From: Gammaproteobacteria bacterium | GTDB lineage: Bacteria; Pseudomonadota; Gammaproteobacteria; Nevskiales; Nevskiaceae | Length of the DNA stretch: 64,000 bases | Direction of reading: 5' to 3' | NCBI GenBank assembly: GCA_026398815.1 | Contig: JAPLSA010000014.1 | Span: forward strand, 62,001-126,000 | Shown: piece after piece, positions 1 through 10,995 of the stretch | How the letters are laid out: every line of letters starts with the position of its first letter | Position numbering within the stretch: position 1 is the first letter of the stretch | The notes under the pieces: model-generated | What the model saw: only the letters and a program-made list of their open reading frames with translations | Told to the model about the DNA's origin: nothing | Databases searched by the model: none | Position numbers and translations under genes: made by a program

Positions 1-569
1 GGCTGCGGCTGCATCAGTGCCCGCTCGGTTTCCTTCCAGACCCGCTCGGGCGTCAGGTGGTCGACTTCGCCGGCCTCGACCATCTGGCGCATCAGCGCCA
101 GCGTGTCGGCCGCGACGGAGAACCCGAGGTAGGCGTAGCGCGAATGGAAACGGGCCGTGCGCAGCACCCGCACCGGATCTTCGGCGAAGGCGTCCGACAC
201 ATGGCGCAGCAGCCGGGCATTGAGGTCGGCGACGCCGCCGTAAGGGTCGATCAGCGCGCCGGTTTCGTCCTCGGCCATCGCGTTGACGGTCAGGTCGCGG
301 CGGATCAGGTCCTGTTCAAGCGTGACATCGGGGGCCGCGTAGACGGTGAAGCCGTGATAGCCGCGGCCGGACTTGCGCTCGGTGCGTGCCAGCGCGTGCT
401 CTTCCTTGGTCTGAGGGTGCAGGAACACCGGGAAGTCCTTGCCGACCGGCTTGTAGCCGAGCGCCACCATCTCTTCCGGCGTGGCGCCGGTGACCACCCA
501 GTCGTGCTCCAGCACCGGGCGATCGAGCAGGCGGTCGCGCACGGCGCCGCCGACGCGGTAGCGGCGCAT
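1..569 (-). CDS. cca: Multifunctional CCA-adding enzyme (tRNA nucleotidyltransferase), 3' part cut by window edge
   Basis: This cytoplasmic enzyme adds or repairs the CCA end of tRNAs. The visible 189 residues start at an ATG and hold the class-II nucleotidyltransferase head. GGAVRD lies at residues 7-12, and the metal-binding acidic pair is E21-x-D23 in LEHDW. After this come the conserved stretches around [30 protein letters not shown] and [11 protein letters not shown]. The first metal-binding residue is Glu rather than the Asp of E. coli; from memory this variant also occurs in other gammaproteobacterial enzymes. The C-terminal body and any HD domain lie outside the window. The start codon overlaps the slt stop codon by one base (TGATG), so the two are probably one transcript. 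Confidence 0.93.
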   Translation of the reverse strand, partial: MRRYRVGGAVRDRLLDRPVLEHDWVVTGATPEEMVALGYKPVGKDFPVFLHPQTKEEHALARTERKSGRGYHGFTVYAAPDVTLEQDLIRRDLTVNAMAEDETGALIDPYGGVADLNARLLRHVSDAFAEDPVRVLRTARFHSRYAYLGFSVAADTLALMRQMVEAGEVDHLTPERVWKETERALMQPQ

Positions 570-2572
570 CACGGCAGGCCTTCGTCACCGGCCACGACCG
601 ACGGCTGCGCGATCGGCGCCAGCCACGGCTCCACCGGCTGCGGCTTGCCGTCAGCCGCCAACCAGGCGAACACCAGCGAATGCCACAGCACCCGCTGCAC
701 GTAGTTGCGGGTTTCGTTGAACGGAATGTTCTCGATCCAGATATCCGCCGGCAGCGGTCGCTCCGGCAGCCAGCGGGCAGCGGCGTTGGGGCCGGCGTTG
801 TAGCCGGCGATGGCGACCGGAACCTGGCCGGCAAAACGGTCGACCAGATCGCGCAGATGGGCCGCCCCCAGCGGCACGTTGGTGGCCGGATCGAACAGCG
901 CGTCGCGGTTCGGCACCGGCCGCGCCCATTTGCGCGCAGTGCGGGCGGCGGTCTCGATCAGCATCTGGGTCAGGCCGTAGGCGTTGGCCGATGACACGGC
1001 ATCGGCGCGGTACAGGCTTTCCTGGCGCAGCAGGCCGTAGATCAAGGTCGGCGGCAGGCCGGACAGCGCCGCGCCGGCCTTGACCGGCGCGTCGTAGGGA
1101 CGCGGATAGAGGGTGGCGTAGTCGGTGAAGATCTTCTGCCGCGATGCCGTGGCCACACCCTGCTCGTACCAGCCCCAGCGCATCGGCAGGAACACGGCCT
1201 GCGGCCGGGCGGCGGCCTCCAGCGATTCGTAGGCGACCGCGAACTCCACCGACGCCGGCGTGCGCTGCGCGACCCGGAACAGCTCGCGCGCGCGGATGAA
1301 GCCGGGCAGCGCGTCGAGCCGGGCGATCCGCGCTTCGTCGACGCCGAGCGGCTGCGGATGCGGCGCGTAGCGGGCGCCCGCCTGGGCCGCCGCCAGCGCC
1401 GGATACCAGCCGTCTTCGGCAGCCAGCGTCGCCAGCTGCGCCTTGGCGGCTTCGTCGCCGCCAGCCGCCGCCGCCCGCGCCGACCAGTAGCGCCAGCGCT
1501 GCTCGCTGCGGCTGGCCTCCGGCAGCAGCGCGATGGCCCGCGTCACCTGCGGCCAGTCGCCGCTCCACAGCGCGGCACGCGCCCACCATTCGGCGGTCAC
1601 GACATCGACATCGGCCGGCAGCGTCTTCGCGAACCAGTCGAGCGCCGCCGGCTTGCGGCTCCAGGCCAAGCCCAGCGCCAGCGCCCGGGCGTAGCGGCTG
1701 GCGGCCGCGTCGTCGAGCCGGCGCGCCTCGCGCAGCGCAGCGAAACGCGCGGCGGCAGCTTCCGGGTCCTTGCGGGCGTGGCGCTGCCAGCCATCGAGCA
1801 AGGCTTCGTCGTCGACCGGCCGGGCCGGATCGGCGATCAGCGCGTCGAGCGCCTTCTGCGGCGCGTCGATCAGCGCCGCCCACTGACTGATTCGCGCGCG
1901 CGCATCCGCCGCCAGCGGTGTCGCGATCACCTTGGCCAGGGCGCCGTAGCCGTTGCCGGCCACCCGGCGCGCGCGCGCCTCGATCAGCGCCGGCGTCAGC
2001 AGCTGCTGGCCCTTCGCCCAGTCGAACGCGGCATCGCAGGCCGGCAGCGAGCGGTCGGCCGCCTGCCACTGTTCGATCACCAGCGGGCCAAGGCCATCGG
2101 TCTGGTTCAGGGCGATGCGCGCCGCCAGCTGCTGGCAGCGCAGCACGCTGTCAGCAGCCGCCATGCTGGCCGGCAGGTTGGCCAGATAGGCCGGCCATTG
2201 CTGGCGGCTGGCGAGGCTGTTCAGCCAGGCGCGGCGCAGCTCGCGGGTCACCGGCGCATCGCCGTTGGCCTTCAGGAAGGCCGCCACGGCCTCATCAGTG
2301 CTGCTGTCGTCCACGGCGGCCAGGCGGGCCAGCCGCAAGCGCAGCCGGGCGGCGAGCAGATAGGGATGCAGCGGATAGGCGCGCAGCCGATCGCTGTCGA
2401 CGCCATCGAGCGTGCCGGCATCGACCGCCGCCAGCGCCGCCGCGAATTCGCTGCGCGCGGCGGCCAGCGGATCATCGGCAGCCCGGGCCGGCGCCGGCGG
2501 CGTGGCAAGGACGATCGCCGACAGCACGGCCGGCACCAGGACAGCTCGGAGGGAAAAACGGAGGTTCATCAT
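569..2572 (-). CDS. slt: Soluble lytic murein transglycosylase (Slt70 type)
   Basis: This periplasmic enzyme cleaves the MurNAc-GlcNAc bond of peptidoglycan, forming 1,6-anhydro ends. The protein has 667 residues. An N-terminal signal peptide (about residues 1-31, ending ARA) is followed by a long alpha-helical superhelical U/L region. The catalytic SLT domain begins near residue 505, with the catalytic glutamate at about 518 in LLRQESLY. The GLTQM and AIAGYNAGP motifs follow, as expected for the family. The frame stays open far upstream across the divergent exporter gene. I chose the ATG that begins MMNLRFSL because a proper signal peptide starts there. It is coupled to cca downstream. Confidence 0.93.
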   Translation of the reverse strand: MMNLRFSLRAVLVPAVLSAIVLATPPAPARAADDPLAAARSEFAAALAAVDAGTLDGVDSDRLRAYPLHPYLLAARLRLRLARLAAVDDSSTDEAVAAFLKANGDAPVTRELRRAWLNSLASRQQWPAYLANLPASMAAADSVLRCQQLAARIALNQTDGLGPLVIEQWQAADRSLPACDAAFDWAKGQQLLTPALIEARARRVAGNGYGALAKVIATPLAADARARISQWAALIDAPQKALDALIADPARPVDDEALLDGWQRHARKDPEAAAARFAALREARRLDDAAASRYARALALGLAWSRKPAALDWFAKTLPADVDVVTAEWWARAALWSGDWPQVTRAIALLPEASRSEQRWRYWSARAAAAGGDEAAKAQLATLAAEDGWYPALAAAQAGARYAPHPQPLGVDEARIARLDALPGFIRARELFRVAQRTPASVEFAVAYESLEAAARPQAVFLPMRWGWYEQGVATASRQKIFTDYATLYPRPYDAPVKAGAALSGLPPTLIYGLLRQESLYRADAVSSANAYGLTQMLIETAARTARKWARPVPNRDALFDPATNVPLGAAHLRDLVDRFAGQVPVAIAGYNAGPNAAARWLPERPLPADIWIENIPFNETRNYVQRVLWHSLVFAWLAADGKPQPVEPWLAPIAQPSVVAGDEGLP

Positions 2573-2671
2573 CACGCTGTGACCGGCAGACTGCCTGCAG
2601 GGTTCGTGTAGCCTTTGCGACCGCGCCATTCTACGGCCTGCATCCGGCCGCCCCGAGAGCCTCCGCCGTCC

Positions 2672-3460
2672 ATGGAAACCATCGCCGTCTTTCTCGCCAC
2701 CGGCGCTGCCGCCGGCCTGCTGGCCGGACTGTTCGGCGTCGGCGGCGGGCTGATCATCGTGCCAGCGCTGGCGGTGATCCTGCCGAAGCTCGGCACCGCA
2801 CCGGAGGTGGTGATGCAGTCGGCGATCGGCACCTCGCTGGCGGTGATCGGCCTGACCGGCATTTCCTCGACCCGCGCGCATCACGCCCGTGGCGGCGTGA
2901 TCTGGCCGATCTTCTGGCGGCTGGCGCCCGGCATCGTCGCCGGCAGCCTGATCGGCGCGGTGGTGGCGCACCACGTGGCCAGCGACACGCTGAAGAAATG
3001 CGTCGGCATCGGCGCGCTGCTGATCTCGATCCAGATGCTGATCGACGCCACGCCGAAAGCCACGCGCAGCGCGCCGGGTGCGGTCGGCCTCGGCATCGTC
3101 GGCAGCCTGATCGGCGCCCTGTCGGCGCTGATCGGCATCGGCGGCGGCTCGCTGACCGTGCCCTACCTGACCGCCTGCAACATCGACATGCGCCGCGCGG
3201 TCGGCACCTCGGCGGCCTGCGGCATGCCGATCGCCTGGGCCGGCGCCGCCGGCTTCGCCTTCAACGGCTACGGCCTGCCGGGGCTGGCGCCGTGGAGCCT
3301 CGGCTACGTCGACCTCGCCGCGTTCGCCGGCATCGCCGTGACCAGCGTGCTCACCGCGCCGCTCGGTGCCCGGCTGGCGCATGGCCTGTCGCCGAAGCTG
3401 CTGAAGCGCGCTTTCGCGCTGTTCCTGGCGGCGATCAGCCTGCGCATGCTGCTGTCCTGA
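2672..3460 (+). CDS. TauE/SafE family sulfite/organosulfonate exporter-like membrane protein
   Basis: This 262-residue inner-membrane protein has about eight hydrophobic segments arranged as two halves. Each half contains the glycine-rich signature of the family (GLLAGLFGVGGGLIIVPAL near residue 15 and SALIGIGGGSLTVPYL near 155). Family members move sulfite, sulfoacetate or other small anions outward; the substrate here cannot be read from sequence. The ATG chosen starts METIAVF, directly at the first membrane segment; a longer in-frame start would add a soluble arginine-rich head. It is divergent from slt, with about 100 bp between the starts, and convergent with maeB. Confidence 0.85.
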   Translation: METIAVFLATGAAAGLLAGLFGVGGGLIIVPALAVILPKLGTAPEVVMQSAIGTSLAVIGLTGISSTRAHHARGGVIWPIFWRLAPGIVAGSLIGAVVAHHVASDTLKKCVGIGALLISIQMLIDATPKATRSAPGAVGLGIVGSLIGALSALIGIGGGSLTVPYLTACNIDMRRAVGTSAACGMPIAWAGAAGFAFNGYGLPGLAPWSLGYVDLAAFAGIAVTSVLTAPLGARLAHGLSPKLLKRAFALFLAAISLRMLLS

Positions 3461-3474
3461 GCCACGCGGCTCAG
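3457..3474. terminator. Stem-loop between convergent exporter and malic enzyme genes
   Basis: A perfect 7-bp inverted repeat, CTGAGCC-ACGC-GGCTCAG, spans both stop codons (+ strand TGA and - strand TGA). There is no clear T-tract on either side. It may act as a bidirectional terminator or simply shield the 3' ends. Confidence 0.45.
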
Positions 3475-5783
3475 CGGCCGACGCTGGCTTCGGCAACCGT
3501 CAGCGCGGTCATGTTGACGATCCGCCGCACCGTCGTGCTCGGCGTCAGGATGTGGACCGGACGCGCACAGCCGAGCAGGATCGGGCCGACCGCCACATTG
3601 TTGCCGGCCGCCGTCTTCAGCAGGTTGTAGGCGATGTTGGCGGCGTCGATGTTCGGCATCACCAGCAGGTTGGCGGTGCCGGCAAGCGTCGACTCCGGCA
3701 GGATCCGCCGGCGCAGCGCTTCATCCAGCGCGCAGTCGCCGTGCATCTCGCCATCCACTTCCAGCGCCGGCATGCGTTCGCGCAGCAGCGCCAAGGTCTG
3801 CCGCATCTTCACGGCCGAAGCCGAATCGTGGCTGCCGAAGTTGCTGTGCGACAGCAACGCCACTTTCGGCGTCAGGCCGAAGCGGCCCACGGCTGCGGCC
3901 GCCAGCCGGGTGATCTCGGCAAGCTGCTCGGCGTCCGGATCGGCGTTGATGTGGGTGTCGACGATGAACAGCTGGCGGTCCGGCAGGATCAGCGCATTCA
4001 TCGCCGCATAGACCGGGCTGCCGGGCGCGCGACCAATCACCTGATCGATGAACTGCAGGTGTCGGGCGGTGCTGCTGATGGTGCCGCAGATCATGCCGTC
4101 GGCCTCGCCCTTGCGCAGCAGCATCGCGCCGATCAGCGTGCTGCGCCGGCGCATTTCCAGCCGCGCGTACTGCGCAGTCACGCCGTGGCGGCCCATCAGC
4201 GCGCGGTACTCGCTCCAGTAGGCGTGGTAGCGGTCGTCGTACTGCGGGTTGACGATGACGAAGTCGCTGCCGCTGCGCAGCCGCAGGCCGTAGCGGCGGA
4301 TGCGCGCCTCGATGATCTCCGGCCGGCCGATCAAGGTCGGCCGCGCCAGCCGCTCGTCGACGACGATCTGCACCGCCCGCAGCACCCGCTCCTCCTCGCC
4401 CTCGGCGTACACCACGCGGCCGCAGTCGGCAGCCGCACGGCGCGCCACCGTGAACACCGGCTTCATGAAGGTGCCGCTCTGATAGACGAACTGCTGCAGC
4501 TTCTGCCGGTAGGCCTCGAAGTCCTCGATCGGCCGGCGCGCGACGCCGCCCTCCATCGCTGCCTTGGCGACTGCAGGCGCGATCTGCACGATCAGGCGCG
4601 GATCGAAGGGCTTGGGGATGATGTAGTCCGGGCCGAATGACAGGCTGTCGGTACCGTAGGCCTCGGCGACGACATCGCTCTGCTCCATGCGCGCCAGTTC
4701 GGCGATCGCCCGCACCGAGGCGATTTCCATCTCCCGCGTGATGGTGCTGGCGCCGACATCGAGTGCGCCCCGGAAGATGAACGGGAAGCACAGCACGTTG
4801 TTGACCTGGTTCGGGTAGTCGGTGCGGCCGGTGGCGATGACCGCGTCATCGCGCACCGCGCGCACCTGCTCCGGCAGGATTTCCGGCGTCGGATTGGCGA
4901 GCGCGAAGATCACCGGCCGCGCCGCCATCGTCGCGACCATCTCGCGCTTGAGCACGCCGCCGGCCGACAGGCCGAGGAACAGGTCGGCACCGTCGATCAC
5001 TTCGGCAAGGCTGCGCTGCCCGGTGGCCTGCGCGAAGCGGGCCTTGTCGGGGTCCATCAGCTCGGTGCGGCCGCGGTAGACGACCCCGGCCAGATCGGTC
5101 AGCCAGATGTGCTCGATCGGCAGGCCGAGATCGACCAGCAGATCGACGCAGGCAAGTGCTGCCGCCCCCGCGCCGCTGACCACCAGCTTGACCGCGTCGA
5201 GATCCTTGCCGACCACCTTGAGCGCATTCAGCGTGGCGGCGGCAACGATGATCGCGGTGCCGTGCTGGTCGTCATGGAATACCGGAATCTTCATCCGCGC
5301 CCGCAGGCGGCGCTCGATCTCGAAGCACTCGGGGGCCTTGATGTCTTCCAGGTTGATGCCGCCGAAAGTCGGTTCGAGTGCCGCGACGATGTCGACCAGC
5401 TTGTCCGGGTCGGTCTCGTCGATTTCGATGTCGAAGACATCGATACCGGCGAACTTCTTGAACAGCACCGCCTTGCCTTCCATCACCGGCTTGGCGGCCA
5501 GCGGGCCGATGTTGCCGAGGCCGAGCACGGCGGTGCCGTTGCTGATCACCGCCACCAGATTGCCGCGCGCGGTGTAGCGATAGGCGTTGACCGGATCGGC
5601 GGCGATTTCCTCGCAGGCGGCAGCGACTCCGGGCGAATAGGCCAGCGCCAGATCGTGCTGGTTGGTGAGCTGCTTGGTAGCCGTGACGGCCAGCTTTCCG
5701 GGCACCGGAAACTGGTGATAATCCAGTGCCGCCTGACGCAGGGTTTCGCGGACCTTGCTGGTGCTGGGCGTCGGCTGGTTCAT
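3471..5783 (-). CDS. maeB: NADP-dependent malic enzyme with C-terminal phosphotransacetylase-like domain
   Basis: This enzyme oxidatively decarboxylates malate to pyruvate with reduction of NADP. The 770-residue length is typical of the large MaeB type. The N-terminal malic domain (about 1-160) includes [13 protein letters not shown] Rossmann NAD(P) domain (about 165-400) has a [13 protein letters not shown] turn. A phosphate-acetyltransferase-like domain (about 430-770) follows; in this family it is regulatory and not thought to be catalytic. The ATG start ([10 protein letters not shown]) is the first in frame. The gene is monocistronic and divergent from dctA. Malate imported by DctA could feed this enzyme and supply NADPH and pyruvate. 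Confidence 0.95.
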   Translation of the reverse strand: MNQPTPSTSKVRETLRQAALDYHQFPVPGKLAVTATKQLTNQHDLALAYSPGVAAACEEIAADPVNAYRYTARGNLVAVISNGTAVLGLGNIGPLAAKPVMEGKAVLFKKFAGIDVFDIEIDETDPDKLVDIVAALEPTFGGINLEDIKAPECFEIERRLRARMKIPVFHDDQHGTAIIVAAATLNALKVVGKDLDAVKLVVSGAGAAALACVDLLVDLGLPIEHIWLTDLAGVVYRGRTELMDPDKARFAQATGQRSLAEVIDGADLFLGLSAGGVLKREMVATMAARPVIFALANPTPEILPEQVRAVRDDAVIATGRTDYPNQVNNVLCFPFIFRGALDVGASTITREMEIASVRAIAELARMEQSDVVAEAYGTDSLSFGPDYIIPKPFDPRLIVQIAPAVAKAAMEGGVARRPIEDFEAYRQKLQQFVYQSGTFMKPVFTVARRAAADCGRVVYAEGEEERVLRAVQIVVDERLARPTLIGRPEIIEARIRRYGLRLRSGSDFVIVNPQYDDRYHAYWSEYRALMGRHGVTAQYARLEMRRRSTLIGAMLLRKGEADGMICGTISSTARHLQFIDQVIGRAPGSPVYAAMNALILPDRQLFIVDTHINADPDAEQLAEITRLAAAAVGRFGLTPKVALLSHSNFGSHDSASAVKMRQTLALLRERMPALEVDGEMHGDCALDEALRRRILPESTLAGTANLLVMPNIDAANIAYNLLKTAAGNNVAVGPILLGCARPVHILTPSTTVRRIVNMTALTVAEASVGR

Positions 5784-5867
5784 GGATCTCTCGGTGGACG
5801 GGCGGGGCGGGAAATTTCGGCGCGGCGAGTATAGGAGTGGCCCGAAGCCGATCCGCCGTCCGCGGAC

Positions 5868-5926
5868 TAGTACATTCCGGCTAGGCCCTCGGCGGCGCGC
5901 GTCCAGCGCCTACTACCATCCGGCTA
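5868..5926 (+). repeat. Two 16-bp direct repeats upstream of dctA, candidate activator sites
   Basis: TAGTACATTCCGGCTA (5868-5883) and TACTACCATCCGGCTA (5911-5926) match at 13 of 16 positions. Their starts are 43 bp apart, about four helical turns. They sit 77-135 bp upstream of the dctA start. Same-face spacing suggests a dimeric activator, and the adjacent LuxR-type response regulator is the obvious candidate. That link is inference. Confidence 0.4.
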
Positions 5927-6002
5927 TTCCTCGAATGCAGACACCCGGCGCAGCATCGGATCGTTCCAGCCTGGGCTGGCACCATCCGCGACGAGGACCA
6001 CC

Positions 6003-7328
6003 ATGACCACAACGAACACCGCGTCCGGGACCTCCCGACGCCTCTACCTCTGGGTGCTGCTGGCCATCGTGATCGGCGGCACGATCGGCCACGTCTACCC
6101 GGATACCGGCGTCGCCCTGAAGCCGCTCGGCGACGCCTTCATCGGCCTGATCAAGATGCTGATCGGCCCGATCATCTTCCTGACCGTGGTGATCGGCATC
6201 GCCGGCGTCGCCGACGTGAAGAAGGTCGGCCGGGTCGGCGTCAAGGCGATCCTGTACTTCGAGGTGGTGTCGAGCTTCGCGCTGGTGATCGGCCTGGTGG
6301 TGGTCAACTGGCTGCAGCCGGGCGCCGGCTTCCATGTCGACCCGGCGACGCTCGATGCCGCGGCAGTCACCAAGTACGCGACCGCCGCCCACGACCAGAC
6401 CACCGTCGGCTTCCTGCTGCACATCATTCCGAAGACCTTCACCGATGCCTTCACAGGTAGCGGCGACCTGCTGCAGGTGCTGCTGGTGGCGCTGCTGTTC
6501 GGCTTCGGCCTGAGTGCCGTCGGCGAGTCCGGCCGGCCGGTGATGAACCTGCTGGAAGCCAGCTCGAAAGTGTTCTTCCGGATGATGACCTCGATCATGC
6601 GGCTGGCGCCGATCGGCGCCGGCGGCGCGATGGCCTTCACGATCGGCAAGTACGGCCTCGACAGCCTCGGCCCGCTGGCCCGGCTGATGGGCAGCTTCTA
6701 TCTGACCTGCGCGCTGTTCATCGCGCTGGTGCTCGGCACCATCGCCCGGCTGTCCGGCTTCAGCATCTTCCGGTTCCTGCGCTACATCCGCGAGGAGCTG
6801 CTGCTGGTGCTCGGTACCTCGTCGTCGGAATCGGCGCTGGTGCCGCTGATGCAGAAGCTGGAACGGCTCGGCTGCGGCAAGTCGGTGGTCGGCCTGGTGG
6901 TGCCGAGCGGCTACTCGTTCAACCTCGACGGCACCAACATCTACCTGACGATGGCCGCGATCTTCGTGGCGCAGGCCGTCGATGTCGACCTGAGCCTGAC
7001 CCAGGAGCTGACCTTGCTGGCGGTGGCGATGCTGACCTCTAAGGGCGCTTCCGGCGTCACCGGCGCCGGCTTCATCACGCTTGCTGCGACCTTGGCCGTG
7101 GTGCCGTCGGTACCGGTCGCGGGCTTGGCACTGATCCTCGGCATCGACCGCTTCATGAGCGAGGCGCGGGCACTGACCAACCTGGTCGGCAACGGTGTCG
7201 CGACCATCGTCGTCGCCCGCTGGGAGCAGGAGCTGGACCGCGATCGCCTCGACCGCGAACTGGCCGCCGGTCCCGACGCCGCGCCGGAGGCCACTGCCGT
7301 CATCGCGCTGCCGGAGACCCGTGGCTGA
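6003..7328 (+). CDS. dctA: C4-dicarboxylate:cation symporter DctA
   Basis: This inner-membrane symporter of the dicarboxylate/amino acid:cation (DAACS) family takes up succinate, fumarate and malate aerobically. The 441-residue length is typical. The first membrane helix begins around residue 13. The family core is clear: [14 protein letters not shown] near residue 275, a serine-rich re-entrant loop, then [20 protein letters not shown] near 300, which carries the substrate and cation site. The start ATG follows a GAGGA ribosome site. The last 8 bp overlap the GTG start of the sensor kinase, so transporter and sensor are translated from one message. Confidence 0.95.
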   Translation: MTTTNTASGTSRRLYLWVLLAIVIGGTIGHVYPDTGVALKPLGDAFIGLIKMLIGPIIFLTVVIGIAGVADVKKVGRVGVKAILYFEVVSSFALVIGLVVVNWLQPGAGFHVDPATLDAAAVTKYATAAHDQTTVGFLLHIIPKTFTDAFTGSGDLLQVLLVALLFGFGLSAVGESGRPVMNLLEASSKVFFRMMTSIMRLAPIGAGGAMAFTIGKYGLDSLGPLARLMGSFYLTCALFIALVLGTIARLSGFSIFRFLRYIREELLLVLGTSSSESALVPLMQKLERLGCGKSVVGLVVPSGYSFNLDGTNIYLTMAAIFVAQAVDVDLSLTQELTLLAVAMLTSKGASGVTGAGFITLAATLAVVPSVPVAGLALILGIDRFMSEARALTNLVGNGVATIVVARWEQELDRDRLDRELAAGPDAAPEATAVIALPETRG

Positions 7329-9990
7329 GCCACGGATCGCGCGCAGCCCGCGGCCGCACGGCCGGACGCTGCGGCGAGCCGGCGCGGCGCTGCTGATCGC
7401 GGCGCTGACCGCCGCGATCATGCTGCTGGCGGGCCGGCAGGCGGTGCGCCAGTCCCTGCTGCAATCGGCGAGCCGCGGCACCGTGCAGCTCGGCCTCTAT
7501 GCCGGGGCGATGCAGGCGTTCATCGATCGTCATCGCACGCTGCCAACCTTGCTGGCACTCGATCCGGAGCTGCGCGCGGTGCTGCGGGGGCCGATCGACG
7601 CGGCCACCCGCGCCGAGCTCAACGCGCGGCTGGAAGCGGTCAACGGCGCGGCGCAGACCTCGACGCTGACCCTGCTCGACCGCAACGGCATCGGCGTCGC
7701 CGCCAACAACTGGCGGCAGCCGGGCAGCAATGTCGGCGTCGACTACCGCTTCCGTCCGTACTTCCAGCAGGCGATGCGCGAGGGTGCCGGACGCTTCTTC
7801 GGCATCGGCATCACCACCGGGCTGCCCGGCTACTACATGACCCAGGCGGTCGATGACGACCGTGGCCAGCGCATCGGCGCGGTCACCGTGAAGGTCGATC
7901 TCGGCGCGCTGGAGCGCGACTGGACGCAGAGCACCGACGTGGTGCTGGTCAGCGACGCCCGCGGCGTCGTCTTCCTGAGCAACCGGCCAGCCTGGCGCTA
8001 CCGCCTGCTGCGCGCGTTGGGACCGGCCGATCACGAGCATCTGCTACGCAGCCAGCAGTACGGCCGGCAGGCCTTGCTGGCGGTGGCGCTGCGCAGCCGC
8101 GACTTCGACGGCGGCGACCGCCTCGTGCAGGTCGAGAGCACGGGCCTGCAGGGCGACTACCTGTGGCAATCGTATCCGCTGCCTGCCGACGGCTGGACCC
8201 TGCACCTGCTGCACGATCGCCGCGACAGCGCCGCCGCCGGGCGGATCGCGGCGCTGGCGGCCGGCGGCGCACTGCTCAGCCTGCTGTTCCTCGGCCTGTT
8301 CGTGCAGCAGCGGCTGCGACTGGCGCGGCTGCGGCAGCGCAGCCGCGCCGAACTCGAGCAACTGGTGCGCCAGCACGCCGAAGCGCTGCACAGCGCGCGT
8401 GACGGCGTGGTGCTGGCTGCGGAGCGTGCGCGCATCGGTGAGCGGCAGAGCCTGGAGCACCTGCCGCAGGGCGTCAGCGTGATCGACGCCGAACTGCGGC
8501 TGACGGCGTGGAACCGGCGCTATGTCGAAATCTTCGGCTACCCGCCGGAGCTGGTCCGCGTCGGCCGGCCGATCGAGGACCTGCTGCGCTACAACGCCAG
8601 GCGTGGCCTGCTCGGCAACCACGATGTCGACGAGGCCGTGCAGCGCCGGCTGGAACACCTGCGCGCGGGCCGGCCGCACATGTTCGAGCGCGAGTGGGCC
8701 GATGGCACGGTGCTGGAAATCCGTGGCAATCCGCTGCCCGGCGGCGGCTTCGTGACCTCGTACGCGGACATCACCGCCTATCGCAATACGGCCCGCGAGC
8801 TGCGCACGCTGGCGGTGTCGCTGGAGCGCCGGGTCGACGAGCGCACCCGCGACCTCGACAGCGCCCGCCGCGAAGCCGAGCGCGCCAACCGCTCCAAGAC
8901 CAGCCTGGTCAGCGCCGCCGTCCACGATCTGCTGCAGCCGCTGAACGCCGCCCGCATGTACACCTCGGCGCTGCGCGAGCGGCTTGGCGAGCATCCGGCC
9001 ACGGCGCTGGCCGACCACATCGAGGAAGCGCTGGTCGCCGAGGACAGCATCCTGTCGAGCCTGCTCGACATCTCCCGGCTGGAATCCGGCGCGCTGCAGA
9101 CCCAGGTGCAGGATCTGGCGCTGCAGGATCTGTTCGATACCCTGCGCCGCGAGTTCGAACCGAGTGCCGCAGCGCGCGGCCTCGGGCTGCGCGTGGTCGC
9201 CACCCGGGCGGTGGTCAGGAGCGATGCCGCCCTGCTGCGCCGCATCCTGCAGAACTTCCTGTCCAATGCACTGCGCTACACGGTGCGCGGCAGCGTGCTG
9301 ATGGGCCTGCGCCGGGCTGGCGACGGCCATCTGCGCATCGAGGTCTGGGATACCGGCTGCGGCATCGCCGAGGCGCATCGCGAGGCGATCTTCGAGGAGT
9401 TCCGCCGGCTCGACGGCGGCGCCGATCCGCACGATCGCGGCGCCGGCCTCGGCCTGGCGATCGTCGAGCGCATCGCCCGGCGGCTCGATCACCGCATCGG
9501 CCTGCGCTCGTGGCCGGGACAGGGCAGCGTGTTCAGCGTCGCGCTGCCGCGCGGCGACCGGCAGACGCTGGCGGTGCCCGACGTGGTCGCGGCCGAGCCG
9601 GCGACGGCGCTGCAGGATCGCCACATCTGGTGCATCGACGACGATCCGCGGGTCCGCGAAGCGGCAAGGGCGCTGCTCGAAGCCTGGGGCTGCGAAGTGA
9701 CCCTGGTCGGCAGCGCCGATGACGCGCTGGCCAGCGCGGCGCGCGCGCCCGATCTGGTGCTGCTCGATCACCGGCTCGGCAGCGTCACCGGTGCCGAGCT
9801 GATGCCGTCGCTGTTCGCCCGCTGGGGCCGCGAGCCACCGGTGATCGTGATCTCCGCCGAGCGCGCAGCGGCATCGGAGGTCGCGGCGGCGGCCGGCTGG
9901 GCATTCCTGCCGAAGCCGGTGCGGCCGCCAGCCTTGCGGGCGCTGATGCGTCAGCTGCTGCTGCGCAGCGCCGGCGACGATCCGCCCTGA
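7321..9990 (+). CDS. DctB-like hybrid sensor histidine kinase (dCache-PAS-HisKA-HATPase-receiver)
   Basis: This membrane sensor kinase has 889 residues. A first membrane helix (about 20-42) is followed by a periplasmic double-Cache domain with the DctB-like pattern [10 protein letters not shown]...GLPGYYMTQ (about 140-190). A second helix (about 308-330) and a coiled linker lead to a PAS domain (about 380-480), a HisKA domain with the phospho-accepting His535 ([16 protein letters not shown]), an HATPase domain (about 640-750) and a C-terminal receiver with Asp816. I chose the GTG at 7321, which overlaps dctA by 8 bp; a longer reading would lie inside dctA. The ligand is inferred to be a C4-dicarboxylate from the sensor fold and neighbour. 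The attached receiver implies a phosphorelay or a phosphate sink. Confidence 0.9.
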   Translation: MAEPRIARSPRPHGRTLRRAGAALLIAALTAAIMLLAGRQAVRQSLLQSASRGTVQLGLYAGAMQAFIDRHRTLPTLLALDPELRAVLRGPIDAATRAELNARLEAVNGAAQTSTLTLLDRNGIGVAANNWRQPGSNVGVDYRFRPYFQQAMREGAGRFFGIGITTGLPGYYMTQAVDDDRGQRIGAVTVKVDLGALERDWTQSTDVVLVSDARGVVFLSNRPAWRYRLLRALGPADHEHLLRSQQYGRQALLAVALRSRDFDGGDRLVQVESTGLQGDYLWQSYPLPADGWTLHLLHDRRDSAAAGRIAALAAGGALLSLLFLGLFVQQRLRLARLRQRSRAELEQLVRQHAEALHSARDGVVLAAERARIGERQSLEHLPQGVSVIDAELRLTAWNRRYVEIFGYPPELVRVGRPIEDLLRYNARRGLLGNHDVDEAVQRRLEHLRAGRPHMFEREWADGTVLEIRGNPLPGGGFVTSYADITAYRNTARELRTLAVSLERRVDERTRDLDSARREAERANRSKTSLVSAAVHDLLQPLNAARMYTSALRERLGEHPATALADHIEEALVAEDSILSSLLDISRLESGALQTQVQDLALQDLFDTLRREFEPSAAARGLGLRVVATRAVVRSDAALLRRILQNFLSNALRYTVRGSVLMGLRRAGDGHLRIEVWDTGCGIAEAHREAIFEEFRRLDGGADPHDRGAGLGLAIVERIARRLDHRIGLRSWPGQGSVFSVALPRGDRQTLAVPDVVAAEPATALQDRHIWCIDDDPRVREAARALLEAWGCEVTLVGSADDALASAARAPDLVLLDHRLGSVTGAELMPSLFARWGREPPVIVISAERAAASEVAAAAGWAFLPKPVRPPALRALMRQLLLRSAGDDPP

Positions 9991-10009
9991 TGAATGCAGC
10001 CGGCGCGCT

Positions 10010-10672
10010 TCAGGCGCTGTCGTCCGGCTCCGGCAGCAGCGCCTTCACCTTCACCGCAGCCTGGGTGCGGCTGTAGCACTCGAGCTTGCGCAGCACCGCG
10101 GTGATGTGGACCTTCACGGTGTTCTCGGCCAGGCCCAGTTCGTGGGCGATCTGCTTGTTGAGCAGGCCTTCGGCCATCGCCATCAGCACCCGGAACTGCT
10201 GCGGCGTGAGCTGGGCCAGCTGCTCGGCCAGCTTCGCGTCCTCGGCGCTGCGTGCCGCACGCTGCGGCGGGAACCATTCATCGCCATTCATGACCGCACG
10301 CAGCGCATTCAGCAGCACCGCCGGCGGTGCCGATTTCGGCACGAAGGCGGCAGCGCCAAACTGCTGGGCCCGGCCGATGGTGCGCGGGTGGTCGTTGGAC
10401 GAGATCACGATCACCGGCAGCGCCGGCCGCTCGCCGCGCAGGTAGACCAGCGACGAGAAGCCCTGCGCGCCGGGCATGTTGAGGTCGAGCAGCACCAAGT
10501 CCAGTTCCGGATCGGCGGCGACCGCGGCGGTCAGCGAGGCGAAGCTCGCGGCTTCGGCGATCCGGCCACCGTCGGCGGTGAACGGCGCCAGCGCGTGCAC
10601 GATCGCGGCGCGGAACAGCGGGTGATCGTCGGCCACCACGATGCGCAGCGTGCCGTCATCGAGCGCGGTCAT
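10010..10672 (-). CDS. LuxR/NarL-family response regulator (probable partner of the dctA-linked kinase)
   Basis: This cytoplasmic transcription regulator has 220 residues. The N-terminal receiver carries the acidic pocket (ADDHPLF, residues 14-20) and the phospho-acceptor Asp63 in LLDLNMPG. The C-terminal LuxR helix-turn-helix (about 148-208) contains LTPQQFRVLMAMAEG and NKQIAHELGLAENTVKVHI. The ATG beginning MTALDDG was chosen; upstream in-frame codons extend into low-complexity sequence without a ribosome site. The gene converges on the hybrid kinase 20 bp away. From memory it resembles regulators of carboxylate use such as ErdR/CrbR. Control of dctA and of the channel gene at 10996 is inferred. 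Confidence 0.87.
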   Translation of the reverse strand: MTALDDGTLRIVVADDHPLFRAAIVHALAPFTADGGRIAEAASFASLTAAVAADPELDLVLLDLNMPGAQGFSSLVYLRGERPALPVIVISSNDHPRTIGRAQQFGAAAFVPKSAPPAVLLNALRAVMNGDEWFPPQRAARSAEDAKLAEQLAQLTPQQFRVLMAMAEGLLNKQIAHELGLAENTVKVHITAVLRKLECYSRTQAAVKVKALLPEPDDSA

Positions 10673-10995
10673 GGCCGCGACCGCGCTGTCGCGGCGAGCA
10701 GGCCATCGAAGGACGGGAAAGGATGCATGGCGCCAGTGTAGGCAAACGCTCCGCCCGCAGGAACCTGGCCCGCCGCAGCGAGCAAAGCAATTGATGACAG
10801 GCCCTAGCTCCATGGTGTTATTTCCCTGCGTTCGCGCCGCGACCAAGATGGCGTCATTCACCGGCTGTCATGGCAACCGCCCTGCAACCGGCTAGTCGAT
10901 TCCCGACCGTTCCCTGACGCGCTGCCTGACTGCGGGCGGACCGGCTGCGGCCTGCGGCGAGGCATCGAGCCCGATCAATGTGCGAGGAGCCGTGC
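10673..10995. other. Non-coding divergent region between response regulator and outer-membrane channel
   Basis: No convincing gene is present. The region must hold the promoters of both flanking genes. A CCGGCTAG at 10888-10895 repeats the core found in the two repeats upstream of dctA (CCGGCTA), so a shared regulator site is possible. I see no strong sigma-70 hexamer pair and no stable terminator here. Confidence 0.4.

Noticed and set aside
569-3496. Very long minus-strand frame extending slt across the TauE-type exporter
   Set aside because: The extension is arginine/glutamine-rich shadow sequence opposite a clear membrane-protein gene. A signal peptide starts at the internal ATG at 2572.
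5975-5995. Possible sigma-54 promoter (TGGCAC...) before dctA
   Set aside because: TGGCAC is present, but the -12 element TTGC is missing at the required spacing and the linked regulator is LuxR-type, not an NtrC-type activator.
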